Source: Ipomoea triloba (taxonomy: Eukaryota; Streptophyta; Magnoliopsida; Solanales; Convolvulaceae). Taken from it: 64,000 nt of DNA. The position numbers and the translations under genes are program-made. Location of the stretch: NCBI RefSeq assembly GCF_003576645.1, contig NC_044922.1:5449599-5513598 (forward strand). The letters are read 5' to 3'. Below the pieces are notes generated by a model. It worked only from the letters and a program-made list of their open reading frames with translations, ran no database searches and was not told the origin of the DNA. Positions 1-12,700 of the stretch are shown one piece after another. Within the stretch, counting starts at the first letter, position 1; every line of letters begins with the position of its first letter.

Positions 1-14
1 TTTTTTTTTTGAAT

Positions 15-17
<3 letters not shown>

Positions 18-100
<83 letters not shown>
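18..100. repeat. (AT)n microsatellite
   Basis: About 80 bases of almost uninterrupted AT dinucleotides after a short T run at the window edge. Confidence 0.95.
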
Positions 101-103
<3 letters not shown>

Positions 104-485
104 CATAAAAATATAAAAGTAAAAAAGAATATTCGTATTTATGAAAGTTACAAAATGTATTGTAAAACTTGATAGAAATAGAGGAAATTTTTGTATGTTT
201 ACACAGAGAGAAAAAATTTATAGAGAAAGTTAAAAATTTTGGGATTGAAGTGTGAGATTTTAACTATTTATATTTGTGAGAAAAACTACAGAAATTATAA
301 TTTAATAGAGTCTAAAAAGAAAAATAAAAATAAGTAAAAATAAATAAATAAAAGATTTTTTTTTCTCAAAATGATCCCTATTTTTGTGTGTGAATAAAAA
401 TCTACAGGAGTTCTAATTTGATAGAGTATAAAAAAAATGACAATAAACAAAAATGAAAATAAACAAAAATGAAATAAATAAAATA
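101..485. other. AT-rich intergenic DNA
   Basis: No gene is seen. A motif of the form gaaaaactacagaaattataatttaatagagt recurs at about 280 and 400 in diverged form, so this looks like decayed repeat DNA. The reading frame open on the minus strand here is only A/T-rich noise. Confidence 0.6.
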
Positions 486-708
486 GTTTTTCCAAAATGG
501 TCTCTCGACTATTGCTAAGTGTATTGGGCACAAAATAGGTGAACGGATAAAAATTCCCTCTATTTTAACGCTGAGTAAACAAAATACCTAACAGATGACT
601 GAATTGGGTGAATTTTTGATAGTCGAGGGACTACATTTGGTGCAATTGAAAGTCGAAATGCAAAATTGAGAATGAGCAATAGTCGAGGGACCATTTTAGG
701 AAAAAACT
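486..708. mobile_element. fold-back MITE related to the 57.5 kb element
   Basis: The left end reads gtttttccaaaatggtctct and the right end, reverse-complemented, reads gttttttcctaaaatggtcc; both then continue with cgactattgct. The phrase tagtcgagggac also occurs many times in the element at 57527-58308, so both belong to one family. A target-site duplication around aaataaat is possible but imperfect. No coding capacity. Confidence 0.65.
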
Positions 709-1562
709 CCTAAATAAATTTTTAAAAAAAGTTAATTTTCCAACAAAGGTCCCTTGTCATTTGTGGAACCCAAACTATCATGTTTTCGACACTTTTAGTC
801 CTTTTGATGGCTTCTCCGATGAAACCCTATTTTAGGCAAGAGTATTTTCGTCTCTTCAGTTTTTTATTTCAATGAATTAATTCTAGTGGAAGTTTCTTGT
901 CTTTGATCATTTCTAAATTTAGTCCCATATAATCATTTTTGTCAATTAAAACACCTAGTCTATTATATTTTGGATATTTTTGGTCATTCCAATGATTTTT
1001 TCTTTTCGGTGGAACCTTAATTTAGGAAAAGGTACTTTCCGATGACATAGAAGATGCTTCTTTCTTATAAATTTTTTTTTTCCTTTTTTGTGCTCTACAA
1101 TTATAGTGGATGATTCATGTAATCATGAACTAACACAATAGCGGTTAGATTGAAGTCGACTGGGTGACGAGATCCTAAGCCTTCCAACTGCATTGCAAAA
1201 TTATTCCTTCGCACCTGGAGGTCCTCACGTACCTAGTATCACCATTGATAAAGGACAATTTGGAGACATATTGAAAGAGATGAAGATAAGACCTGAGTGA
1301 AGGAAATGATGCAATCCACGATCAAAATACAGAATCTGAAATTAAAACAAAAAATCATATTGAATCTCGTCAACCCCTACTTAAAATCTTATAATTATCA
1401 AACTAATTATTTTCCCAATGGTTTGAATTTGTACCAAAGTGGTCATTAACCGATGGAATAAGACCTTTCAGAAGGCTACCTATTGTTCACGTGCCGCTTG
1501 ATTCGGATGTTCATGCACGTGCAATGTACTAAACGTCTAAAGTCTAAACCCAAGCCATAATA

Positions 1563-1565
<3 letters not shown>
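709..1565. other. intergenic DNA, no gene seen
   Basis: Contains phrases such as tggtcccttgtcatttgtgg and ttttagtccttttgatgg that resemble the MITE family at 486-708 and 8536-8991, so old copies are probable. No supported gene. Confidence 0.5.

Positions 1566-1602
<37 letters not shown>
1566..1602. repeat. (AT)n microsatellite
   Basis: Uninterrupted TA dinucleotides, about 37 bases. Confidence 0.95.
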
Positions 1603-1604
<2 letters not shown>

Positions 1605-1769
1605 TTTAAAAAGAATAACAATTTTTTCTTGAATTATATACGTATAGTACTTTTTCCCTTTAAACTATTTATATATTCACATTAATCCCCTCAATAATAA
1701 AATACATTAATTGTTAAATTTAAACTATTTTAAAAATAAAATAAAGATTTTTTTTTAAAAGGTTGAACC

Positions 1770-2100
1770 AATTGTTCATACCAGATCCAAAACCGTAAAC
1801 CGACGATTCAAAATCAGAATCGAATCGTGGTCATATCTACTTATACGTGAGAATCAAAATAAATACGAAATAGAACATACACAATTTGTAAATATTATGT
1901 CTAATTTTAAACTAATTGCTAGTAGTTGTTCTGATTTCGAACCGCCAATTCAAAGTTTATGATCCAGTTTTTTTAGTTCGTGATTTTAATAAATCGAAAT
2001 CTAAATATTGAATTTTGGTTCTGAATCATAACCGGAACCTTTCGATTCGGTAGTTATAGTGTTTGATTCGGTTCGAACCGAACCGTGATCGTTCTTATAT
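1770..2100. repeat. dispersed repeat rich in GAACCG/CGGTTC
   Basis: Starts near gaaccaattgttcataccag and ends near ggttcgaaccgaaccgtgat. It is full of gaaccg, gattc and cgattcgg motifs in both orientations. A second copy lies at 45775-46060 (gaatcgaaccaaccagaacc, aaccgtaaactggcgattcg). No reading frame; probably a non-autonomous element. Confidence 0.6.
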
Positions 2101-3061
2101 ATAAGTATAATAATTTGTTGGAGAATAAAAAGGGTAAAAGTGTCTATTTAATATATCATAAAAAAACTGTCACTTTTAGAATGATTGAAGGGCTAATATT
2201 AATACATGAATAATTTAAAGAAAAACATTTTTATAAAAAGTGTTATTTTTTCTTTTAAAAAAATAACAACAAGAACAGAAGTACTTTTCTTAAAGATTTG
2301 ACGAAAGAAAATGACGGATTGCTAAATGGATGGGAATAGTCAAGGATTTTGTGTCCCCACCTTATCCCCGGATAAAGGAACCAAGAATTACACTACCCCA
2401 GCTTTCGGCTTTGATTGATTGAAAATTATTATATGCAATCTTTTTTTTTTTCTTTTTTTTTTTTGAGAATTATATGCAATCTTTCGGTGTATATTTAATG
2501 CGGAGTATATTTTAAGAAGGATATATTTTAGCACCCACTAAAGAATGTGATTGTTGCTGCATGTTTTCTACAGATTATAAAATATAATTGCGTTAATCAA
2601 TTAAAAAGTTAATCGAAAAAAAAGAAGAATAATAAATTAAAACATATTTACCTAATATTGGAAAACATAAAATAAAGAATTTAGTATATTAAAGTAGTCA
2701 ATATAAGCAGCTTACTAGGGTAATTATAAATTAAAAGATTTGCACATGAAAACTAAGATCTGACGGATAGGTTGATTGGGCCTCGTCATTTACCTCTACA
2801 ATGTCTTTAAAGACGGAATATTGTGAGCTTAGGATTAGTCGCAATAGAATTAACCTTTGAACCTAGGATTTTTACTACTATGGAGGGTGAGAAAGAAAAA
2901 TGGAGTTATTAGAACAAAAAATACCCTTGCCGCAATTGATAACAATAATATTAATAAATTGATTATTATAACTTATGATTTATTTAATTATTATAATTTT
3001 CTATATTTTATTAAAATATTATAAATGTAATTAATTTTAATTTATAATTTATTAAACTAAT

Positions 3062-3095
<34 letters not shown>

Positions 3096-3844
3096 CAACA
3101 ACAACAACAACTACAATAACACTAATAGAAAAAAAAAATGTCATTGTTCCATAAGAATTAGTAACTCAATATTTAAAAATCAAACAAATAATATCCAATA
3201 ACCCAATAGGTATTATTATTATTATTATTTTTTTTTTAAACGCAAGTAAAACTTACGTGTTTAGTTTGTGTGTATTTGGTAACCTAATTGTCACAAGCAA
3301 CCCATTTCTTTACGATTATCACAATATTTCCAACTATTTAATGTCACATCATTTATGACACATATTTCTTCATGCACTTTAATATAGACTCGTAAGGGCA
3401 ACCTCATCGGTGTAAAAATTTTAATTATTTTTTCAGTTCTATGTAGAAGAGAGGGGGACGAGAGAAGAGGAAAAAAGATAACAAAAAAAAATCCTGACAA
3501 AAAAAAGAGAGGAAAATAAAAATAAAAAACAGTTTCTTTACGCGCCCAACTGCATGTAACATTTTCCCACACGTACGTGTTGCGTTGGTGCTTTCTCTCT
3601 TTTCCCCATTCAGTGGACTCCGCAAAATTTTTGTCTTTGCAGGAAAAAAAAAACATGAAAAAACTCCATTTCCCTATTTATTGAAAAATCACATGCTATT
3701 TTTTTCTTTTGAAAAAATTACCCTAAAATCTATTAATAGGATTGCTCTAATATCATTTTATTGGTGGAAAAGTTTTTCGCAACTTTTTAGTATGGTGGAA
3801 GAGATGAATGGCGGTCTAAGTAGGATGATAGTTATGTTTAATTT
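2101..3844. other. intergenic DNA with simple repeats
   Basis: Holds poly-T at about 2442-2464, a (TAA)n then (CAA)n run at about 3064-3111 and (ATT)n at about 3211-3228. No gene, RNA or clear transposon boundary was recognised. Confidence 0.6.
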
Positions 3845-3918
3845 TGGAAAGATGACACTATTTTGGGACAAATTAAAAAGGAAAATAAGACATGTAAAAT
3901 GGAACGGAGGGGTACCTT
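3840..3918. mobile_element. terminal remnant of a Stowaway-like MITE
   Basis: Read on the minus strand it starts tacccctccgttccatttta, followed by tgtcttattttcctttttaa and ttgtcccaaaatagtgtcat. This matches the general form of a Stowaway terminus (CTCCCTCCGT start). The opposite terminus was not found, so the copy is partial. It explains the open frame crossing here. Confidence 0.55.
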
Positions 3919-4220
3919 TTATAGGAGTGAACAATGAGATTTATATATTGGATAGCAATATAATAACACATAAAATGCCAATGATTTCTATACTCAAATA
4001 TGAGATATTTGGACCATCATAGATACTCATTATGCAATCTTGTTACTAATCCACCATAATGGTGTTGGTCACATAACTATGATTATAAGTGATTTTTGTT
4101 CATTATTGCCAATTTTAGATAATGCAAACTCAAAATGTATGTGTGTATTAAATGTATATAAATAGTTAAATACTAGAATAAGCCAAGCCTTCAAACATTT
4201 CATCTTTGAAAAAAAAATTA

Positions 4221-4689
4221 GGGTGTGTTTGGTTCATGGGAATACACACTAGGAATGTGAATCAAAATCATAGTTAGTGTTTGGTTGACAACTTTTTAAA
4301 ATATAACAATGGATTTTGATTACCTCTTCAATTAAAAATTACATTCCCTAATTAAAAAGTGGTACCATTCAATCTTATTGGTAAGCTAATTTTTAAGTTT
4401 GAATTAGTACTTTTAGATTTTTGTTTTGATTTTTTTTTTGTTCATATTGATGCTTTGGATGTTATTATATTATGAACAATTATCTTGATTTTTTATTTTT
4501 GTATTTTTAAAGCATTTATTCCCATTACAGGGTCATATATAACAATACAACCAAACATCAATATTTGTAATTATCCCAATTCTACCCTACTACCGAACAT
4601 GCAAAATACTTTCACCAAAACTAATTATCATTACTAAGTATTTGATTCTCATTCCGATTCCGACTCCCATGTGCGAATCAAACACACCC
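4221..4689. mobile_element. Tourist-like MITE with TTA duplication
   Basis: The left end is GGGTGTGTTTGGTTCATGGG and the right end, reverse-complemented, is GGGTGTGTTTGATTCGCACA. The element is bounded by TTA at 4218-4220 and 4690-4692, the 3-bp duplication typical of PIF/Harbinger-mobilised MITEs. Length 469 bp, no coding region. The larger element at 20866-23217 has related ends and is a plausible type of driver. Confidence 0.85.
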
Positions 4690-4692
4690 TTA

Positions 4693-5819
4693 ATGTTAGT
4701 TCATGCAAGGACTACTTCTTCACAGGTTAAAACTTTTTGCTTTAACTCACCTCACCATGGGGTGGTTTAGGATCGGTTTGTTGCCTCAACCCACTTTGCT
4801 ACCCCTACTTCGAATGAAGAAGCTATGCTGGCTTTTTTCGTCCAAAGTTTTACTCTTTTAAAAATAAAAATAAAAATAGTTTATTTATTTGAATAAAGAT
4901 GTCACTACAACCTTAAGTATCGTACATTCGTACATGGTTACCACATTGCCACGTGTAGTAATCACATTTTAACTTATTATTTGAATCAAAATGCCATGTA
5001 AGGACATTTTAGCGTTGGTAATGGGCTAATCCACTCAATTATTGTATCAAGACAAGTTAAGAGTTCTAATTGAAACTTTTAATAATTTAGCAGCCTAATT
5101 AGTTAATAGTTACATATATAATTTGAGGGAACATTTAACTTTACCACAAACCTTGAAGGTTTAGGAAAGTGATGAGATTAATTAGTCCAGAAAAATGGGT
5201 CCGAAATGCATATGGGTAATAAAGTTGAACTCTAAAACAACAGTGAAATTAGGTAAAAATGTATGACACACTTTATGAATGAAACAAGTGTACATACTGT
5301 TTAGTCAATATAGGGCACTTTAGTGGTTAGGGTACAACAATGGTAGATGATTTACCAGAAAGTTTCATGCATTTGATGATGTTGCATCCTAATAACCCCT
5401 AAAGGTTATGGAGTCTATGATAGTAAAGTGTCTGACTTTATTGTGCTGCTTTTCATTTCAGTTTTAATAATGTATCAAAAGGAAAATAAATTTATAATTA
5501 TATATGGAATTAATTATTTATTGAAGGACTAATTCCTTTTCTTTTCTTTTTTTGGTTCATTGACAATAATAAGATTTTTATATTTAATCTCAATTATCAA
5601 TTTGATGAGATTTAACAATCAATTAAATTTCTCTCATCTAATTATTAATCTAAAAATATTATGTGTTAATTCAGGTTATGATCCTAGTTTTTGTCCATTT
5701 TATATGTTTTTTTTTTTTATCACAAGGGAGGGGATACCCCGAACTAAACAACCTACTCAGTGACAATCATACGACGCATGACGTGCACCCTCATCATATC
5801 TTCCACTATGATTTCCGTC
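4693..5819. other. intergenic DNA, no gene seen
   Basis: No supported gene or RNA. The stretch at about 4740-4830 has an irregular base composition that may be decayed repeat. Confidence 0.5.
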
Positions 5820-6262
5820 AACCACGGAGAGGGGATCGGATATCATGCTCTTTCCAATTGATCTCTTGCTTGTAGCGCACTAATACTAGCAAGGTGGTCC
5901 GCTACATTGTTCTGCTCCCGCCAGATAGCTTTGAATCCAATCCTTCTAAACCTTCCTTGCCACCCCTTAACTTCTTCAATGATCTTATGAATAGGCCCTC
6001 TAAGAGTGTTATTCCATGTGATCCACTTGACGATGTCCCCCGCATCAGTCTGCACCTTAATGTCTCGCACTCCTTTATCCCAAGTCCACAGTAGCCCTTT
6101 AGCTGCAGCCATAGCTTCCACCTCAGCCACGCTGTATGTTTGCCTTGGACAAGAACCCTCCTCTCCATTGATTCCGAAGGACACCCCCAAAGCCTAATGT
6201 GTTGGTAGAGCTCTTGTAGCTACCATCGACGTTAAGAGTCCAATCATACTCATGCGCCATAT
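5820..6262 (-). pseudogene. LINE-type RNase H domain fragment, frameshifted
   Basis: Translated on the minus strand, the first part (about 6262 to 6150) gives a run containing WTLNVDGSYK and LGFGGVLRN, the start of a plant RVT_3 RNase H domain with its first Asp. The frame then shifts, and 6145 to 5843 gives SVAEVEAMAAAKGLLWTWD, VQTDAGDIVKWI and WREQNNVADHLASI, which hold the Glu, the second Asp (in TDA) and the C-terminal NNVADHLA box. This domain sits at the C-terminus of plant non-LTR retrotransposon polyproteins. No reverse transcriptase is present next to it, so it is a dead fragment. A second one is at 41935-42345. Confidence 0.8.
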
Positions 6263-7587
6263 TTCATCTAATAAGGTATATATTGTACTTCAAATGTTGT
6301 ATACATTGTATTTTGGTGCAATGAAACCCAAAATCGATTAGTGACCATGGCAAGATCACCAAAAAAGGCGACTAGTCAGATTTTAATTTAGCATAACAAA
6401 GAAAGGAATGTAATTTGAATTTCTATTTTATTTTTACATTATTCGTTTTCAACATAATTATAATTTTTTCCCCTAATTCTCTTATCTCAACCAAACTTAT
6501 GTGCCTATGCGATAGTTATATTATACACTTTTACACACCGCACATTCAAAAAGTAATTTCTCAGGTCATAAAGTTGAGTTTGGTAAAGATGAAGTATTTA
6601 CAATATTTTATAATAAAATTATTTAAAATTTAGACGCTAAAAAGTAAAAATAGGAGTAATTATTAATTAATCGAGTTTTTTTTTTCCAATCTACTACAGT
6701 TAGTTGTTGCGTAGTGTTGTACGCGGCGCGCACGCATTTTCATGCAGTGGTTGCTCCGATAAGAAATATTACTCCGTATGTCCCTCGCGTGGGGTCCACT
6801 GTATTAGGCCACGCGTCAGATTCCCTTATTTTCTCCATTTTTAACGTTTCTTACGTATTTCTCTCTAATCTTAATCCAAGCAGGCCCCTGCATGCGTATA
6901 TCGTGTCCGCCTCTCTGATCCGCACTGATTACTGTGTATTTTATAATATAAATTAATTTAGAAAAATTACAAATTTACAATAGCATTTAAATTAAATGCT
7001 AAAATTACAGTTGCCTTATATCTTGAGGGTTAAAAATGTAGTAATTTTTTCTAAAATTATGATTTATTCTTAAAGCTTACAGAATTAATTATTCTGTACA
7101 ATGCAATTCAGAACATTACCATCTTAGAAATGAAAATAAGAACAAAAAAAAAACATTGTTTAATACATAAAATCGATATTAATGAGTACTTAAAAGGGTG
7201 GCAAGTTGCTAATTTCTATATTTTTGAGGTGTAAAATGTAATTAACCCATTAAGCAAATCTTCTTGACCGACGTAATCAATTTATTAAACCATAACCCCG
7301 TGCGTCTCTCCCATTCTGTTGTGCCTCCATTGACGATCAAAACCAATTATATTATTATTATTATTACTCCATATTATTTAAAATACACATCTGGTCCCCA
7401 ATTATTCAAAATATTTAATTTTTATTTTATACTTTTAAATTAATTAATATCTATATGATTTTAAAATTTTAAATTCAAAGATAATGACAAATTCAATCTG
7501 TTGTTTTAGGTCTATTTACACGTCACTAATGTAGTCGGCTGATTTGACTGTCACTTATTTTCCTTTTTTTCTTTTTTCAACTTAGGA

Positions 7588-7652
<65 letters not shown>

Positions 7653-7657
7653 AATAA
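7588..7657. repeat. (AAT)n / (AAAT)n microsatellite
   Basis: Trinucleotide AAT repeats with one interruption, passing into AAAT units. Confidence 0.9.
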
Positions 7658-7740
7658 AGGAGATGCCATTTTCACCTCCCATCCTCTTTGAATTCACATA
7701 ATTCCTATGAGCACATAACTTGTATCAGGCATTTAGCTAA

Positions 7741-7743
<3 letters not shown>

Positions 7744-7787
<44 letters not shown>
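7744..7787. repeat. (AAT)n microsatellite
   Basis: About 14 AAT/ATA units in a row. Confidence 0.9.
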
Positions 7788-7790
<3 letters not shown>

Positions 7791-8535
7791 TACACTTTTC
7801 ATCTCTCTTACTCTCTATTATTCTCAATTTATAAATTAAATTTCTTTTTTAAATCATATAGCTATAATCCTTTAATTATTAAACGAGTTACAAATTTATC
7901 ATCAATAATTTTATATGTCAAGCTCAATTTGTATCTAGAATCATTATGAAAAAATAGATAATAAATTGGAAGATATGCATATGCGCTCATAAAGCTTAAA
8001 ATAAAATATAAATTGAACTCAAAATTTTAATTTGTCAAGAATTTAAAATTAAATTTTTTAATAATTAATGTACCAGATTTATATTAAAAAAATCAATAGA
8101 AATAAATTATATTTATAATTAAAAGATTAAAATTTCGAATTTTCTCTAATTAGAAGCACATCACCCATTAAGGAAAATTTTCTAATTTTGAAACAAATTA
8201 GCTTTTTTTCAACATCAAAACTAATTAAAATGATAAATCCAATAATATATATATCTCTGTCATCATTCCGCATTTCAAAGATCTATCTGAACATAAATAA
8301 ATACTAGTGATATTAATGTGATAGTGAAATATAAGAATGGGGGTTTTTATATATATTTATAAATAAAGGTTGTAACCAATAAAATATATTGCCAAAATTT
8401 ATTATGATAGTTAAAATGTCATATTTTTAGTAGTACAGTAATAAAATTGATAAAAATAAATGCTACACAGACTAATGCGCATGAGTGTTTTTTTAATAGC
8501 AAAGCAAGTAATTACGTACCTAAGTGTTATATTTA

Positions 8536-8991
8536 AAGAAAATTGCACTTTTCATCCTTAAGTTATAGGGTAATTGTAAAATTTGTCCATAAATATTGGT
8601 TATGCTCATTTTTCGTCCCTAAGTTATAATTAGCGTTACACTTTTCGTCCTTGAGTTATACAAAAATTGTAAATTTAGTCTTTAAACTATAGCAAAATTA
8701 CTAATTTAGTCCCAAGTTAATAGATGTATAACGGCAAAACAAGCGGATGATCAAATTGGTTAAGATTTTTAAAGTTGAAGGACTTAATTGGTAAAAAAAA
8801 GTCAAGGACCAAATCGATAATTTCGCTATAGTCAATAGACCATTTCGGTAATTAACTCTTTTATTAGTAAAGGGATGAAAAGTAGTGCAACGGCAATGAT
8901 AACTTATGAACGAAAAAATGAATATGACCAACACTTATGCACGAATTCTACAATTACCCTATAACTTATGGACAAGAAGTATAATTTTCTC
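8536..8991. mobile_element. Mutator-like fold-back MITE with 9-bp duplication
   Basis: The terminal inverted repeats extend for roughly 100 bp: left AAGAAAATTGCACTTTTCAT, right (reverse complement) GAGAAAATTATACTTCTTGT, then both continue with cataagttatagggtaattg-like sequence. Flanks are TTATATTTA (8527-8535) and TTATATTTG (8992-9000), a 9-bp duplication with one mismatch. Long TIRs and a 9-bp duplication point to MULE mobilisation. No transposase inside. Confidence 0.8.
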
Positions 8992-9540
8992 TTATATTTG
9001 TTATGGATAATTCAGGCGTCAATATCAATTGGTATCCGACACTTCAGACTAGGATACAATTCTTGTCATGAACATTGGAGATTTGTGTTTGGATTGGTTA
9101 TTTATGTGTAGAAGTATATAATTTGTTATTGAGTATCGAAGCTAGATTGACTTAATTTACCTTCTCACAAGTTTGAGACGGATTCATAATGGTTAATTCT
9201 ATTTGTGTCGGGTAGGACCTTGAAGGTGACAAAACACTCCCTCAACAGCTAAGGCAGTAGAGACACGCGGCATCTCATACACATCTTGTGGGTTAATTAA
9301 TTATTATAATTTAATAATAATTTATTGATATTGATAGTATTAAATTGTTTGTTAATCAAGGTTGAAAAGAGAGTGCTTGGAGGGGAGGAAAGTCTAAATT
9401 CTAAAAAAGTGTTAAGTAATCTTTTGTGAGCCGACTCGTTTTGGGTTGCTTTTATAGCGTTCATCACTCCCCTCACTTTTTTTCCCTTCGTTCACACCCG
9501 CCTTTTTCGGCCATTCCGATCACCGCTTTCTCTCTCCAAC
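8992..9540. other. intergenic DNA upstream of the membrane protein gene
   Basis: No gene seen. At about 9480-9540 the sequence becomes pyrimidine-rich (cctcactttttttcccttcg), as is common just before plant transcription starts. Confidence 0.5.
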
Positions 9541-9550
9541 CAATATGCGT

Positions 9551-9560
9551 GTATATATAT
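9551..9560 (+). promoter_or_regulatory. probable TATA box of the membrane protein gene
   Basis: gtatatatat lies 155 bases before the probable start codon at 9715, downstream of a pyrimidine-rich stretch. Transcription would start around 9580-9590. This is a positional inference. Confidence 0.45.
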
Positions 9561-9664
9561 CAAAGCCCTCAAAGTTAATCTAATAAGCATTGGGTTGAAG
9601 GAAAGAACAAAATGATCACTAGGCTTTTTGGGTTTCTTGCACTTTACTGAAAGCACATACGTAT

Positions 9665-9697
9665 ATGAATGAATGAATGAATGAATGAATGATGTGA
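9665..9697 (+). promoter_or_regulatory. (GAAT)n tract of overlapping upstream start codons
   Basis: The repeat creates eight ATGs, at 9665, 9669, 9673, 9677, 9681, 9685, 9689 and 9692. Most read ATG AAT GAA TGA, a three-codon uORF; the one at 9689 reads ATG ATG TGA and the one at 9692 reads ATG TGA. The ATG at 9685 is in frame with the main start at 9715 and open, giving a 10-residue extension. If this tract is in the mRNA it should lower translation of the main frame. Confidence 0.6.
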
Positions 9698-9714
9698 ATA
9701 GACCAGAGGGGGAG

Positions 9715-12700
9715 ATGGTGAAGGGTTACTCGTTCTTTGCTCTCTTCTTTGCCGTCGCCATTTGCATCAGTTCAAACACAGCTGATTCTGTGCGCTCCGG
9801 AGACCCTTTCGCCGCCGTTCTTGGTAAACTCATAACAGAGACTGATTTCTTGAAAATTTCTTGAAAATTCTTGAAAATTCTGTAGCCTGTTTGAATGATT
9901 TCTTGGTTTCCCCTTCTGGGTATTTGATGTTTTTTGTAGTTGTTTTTACTCTAATGTAATATCGATTGGTAATTGAAATGGAAATTGGCGCTCACTTTGA
10001 AAATGGGTTCTTGAAATGGTGTGAAGTTAGATGAGTTTTGATCTTGGGGTGCTATTTTTGGCAATCAAAGTTTTGATCTTTTGCTTAAAAATGGAAAATT
10101 ACTTCCTCGATTTTCTCACTGCAATTGCGTGCTAGTAATTTCTACTTCTACAAACGAATTGGTTTCCAGTTTCCTGGTTGTTGTATAGTACAGAAGTTGG
10201 ATTAGGAAATGCACTACTCAGTAACACTCTTAATAAGCTAGTTATACAAAAAAAAAAGAAATATAATCTTGATATTTTACTGTACAACAACTACTAAATG
10301 TAGAATTTTTGTGTGATTTGTTGCTCTAATTGCTTAGTAAAAAACTTATGTATTACGGAGTATTTTTTATTGTACAACAACTACTGAATGTAGAAGTTTT
10401 GTGTGATTTGTTGCTCTAATTGTTTGGTAAAAAACTTATGTACTGTCGAATGTAGAAGTTAAAGATAATTTTTTTTTTTGGAACTTTGGATTGTTGATGA
10501 TCAGATCATTAATGTGATATTTGTGTTAATTATGTGGAGAAAATGCAGGCAAGGAGAACTTTGGGTCTTGGACAGATGGGGTACTGAATGCAGACTTGGC
10601 GCAGGCACCGGGACCTGCCAATGAGGGACTTACTTCCACGCTTGTATTGGCGGGGAATAGGACAAAGCGGCCAGACATTCTTGCTAGGTTTCGCAAATAC
10701 AGAGGTGGATGGGATATTGCAAATAAACACTACTGGGCTGTAAGTTCTTTCCACTTTTTATTCTCTCCAGGTTGCGTTAGCTATGGTGTGTTGTGTGTTT
10801 GTGTTAAAATGCGTATCTGATATCTGATATCTGCTATGCTCGCTTGCCTAGATTGTTTCCTGTTAGGATTTGGCCATGATTGAAATCACTTAATGGTTTG
10901 AACTTACTGCATTACTTATTGATTTCCCATTGGATAGGGCGGGGAAGATAGCCCTTTTCCCTCCTACTTGCACCATTTGCACTCTTATCTTTGGCACGCA
11001 TTTACAAACTAGAATTTACTAGACAATTAACGTTTTTGAGAAGGTGCTTCACCATTTTAAGGCACCATCTTTTTCTTGTTGGTTGAATGTTCAAAGCAAA
11101 AAGTTGAGCAAGGCATACTTATTATGCATGGTTGTATCTGCAGTCGGTTGGGTTTACAGGTGCGGCTGGCTTCATTCTTTCGGTGGTATGGTTTGTTTCT
11201 TTCGGCTTGGCCCTCGTGGTACATCATTGCATTGGATGGAGCATTAATATCAAGGGCACGGAATCACACTGCTCGGAAAGGATTTGCCTAATCGTGCTTA
11301 TCGTCTTGACTTGCACTGCAGCGTAATAATTCAATACAACTTAGATTGGATGCACATTCCTAATCGTGCTTATCTATCTTACCTAATTCCCTGTATCTCT
11401 ACAGGATTGGATGCATTCTTCTTTCTGTTGGACAGGATAAATTTCATGTTGAATCTTTGGATACTCTCAAATTTGTTGTGAACCAATCGGACTATACTGT
11501 GCTGACGTTGAGAAATGTGACGGAATACTTGACGCTTGCAAAAACAGTTAAAGTGGCCCAGATATTCCTCCCGTCAAATGTAATGGATGATATTGACCGG
11601 TTGAACGAAGACTTAAACGATGCGGCAGATATGCTCGAGGAAAAAACAAATGATAACTCAGACAGAATAAGAGGCGTCTTCAATGTTGTGTATGATATTA
11701 TTACATATTGCGGGCGTAAATTCTTAAATTGTTTTGATTTTATTTAAACATCTAATTTTGATAATCACATAAACCTTTTTGCAGTCGCACGTCATTGATC
11801 ACAGTTGCAGCAGTGATGCTTATCATTTCTCTTCTTGGTCTTTGTATGTATATTACGACGTATTAAATACTCCTCGATTACAAACTTCCCCGCTCGCCAA
11901 TTGACCATACTATGTATCTTGACTAATGTGCATCATACTTTCTTGCAGGCCTATCTATCCGAGGCCATAAACACACGATTCATATGTATGCTTCTCCCTT
12001 CATTTCTCATGATAATCAGTTCTGACACAGTTCATAAAATTACATTTTTTTTTTGCCTTTACCTCTTTTTTTCTGCTTTAGCGGGGAAAGTGGAAAAGGC
12101 AAAGGGTGTGTCTATCTGGCTTTCAATTGTCTTACGGCTGATTATACTTGGTGCAGATTCATCATTAGTGGATGGTTGCTAGTTTCGGTTACATTCATTC
12201 TCTGTGGAGTTTTTGTCGTCATTGACAAGTAAGAATTCAAAATTTTAGTAGATTTTGATTTCTCATTGAAAGAGTGTTTTAGTAGATAACATTTATCGTT
12301 GATAACTATGGTGAATATTGTGGGTTTCAGCGCAATTTCCGACACTTGTGTAGCCATGGGAGAATGGGTGGACAATCCTCATGCAGAAACTGCTCTTAGC
12401 AACATCCTGCCTTGTGTTGACCAGAGAACCACAAACCGGACACTGGTCAAGAGCAAACAAATCGTCGTTGACATTGTAAACATCGTCAATGGATTTATAG
12501 ACACCTACGCTAATTCGAATCCAACTGATCCACACAACTCTATTTATTACAATCAATCTGGACCGTTGATGCCTCATCTTTGCTATCCTTATGACTCCCA
12601 GCTGCACGATCTTCCTTGTTTCGAGCAAGAGCTTTCTATGGAAAACTCCTCATCGGTAAGTGGTCTGCCTACTGTTTTATTTTTTTGCTCCAAAGGTTAT

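Larger units (their letters stand above)
6263..8535. other. intergenic DNA, no gene seen
   Basis: AT-rich. Contains two (AAT)n blocks listed separately and one copy of TACTCCGTA at 6770-6778. No gene or RNA was recognised. Confidence 0.6.

Noticed and set aside
3585..4022. 145-codon plus-strand open frame
   Set aside because: No family resemblance, AT-driven composition, and it crosses a Stowaway-like terminus.
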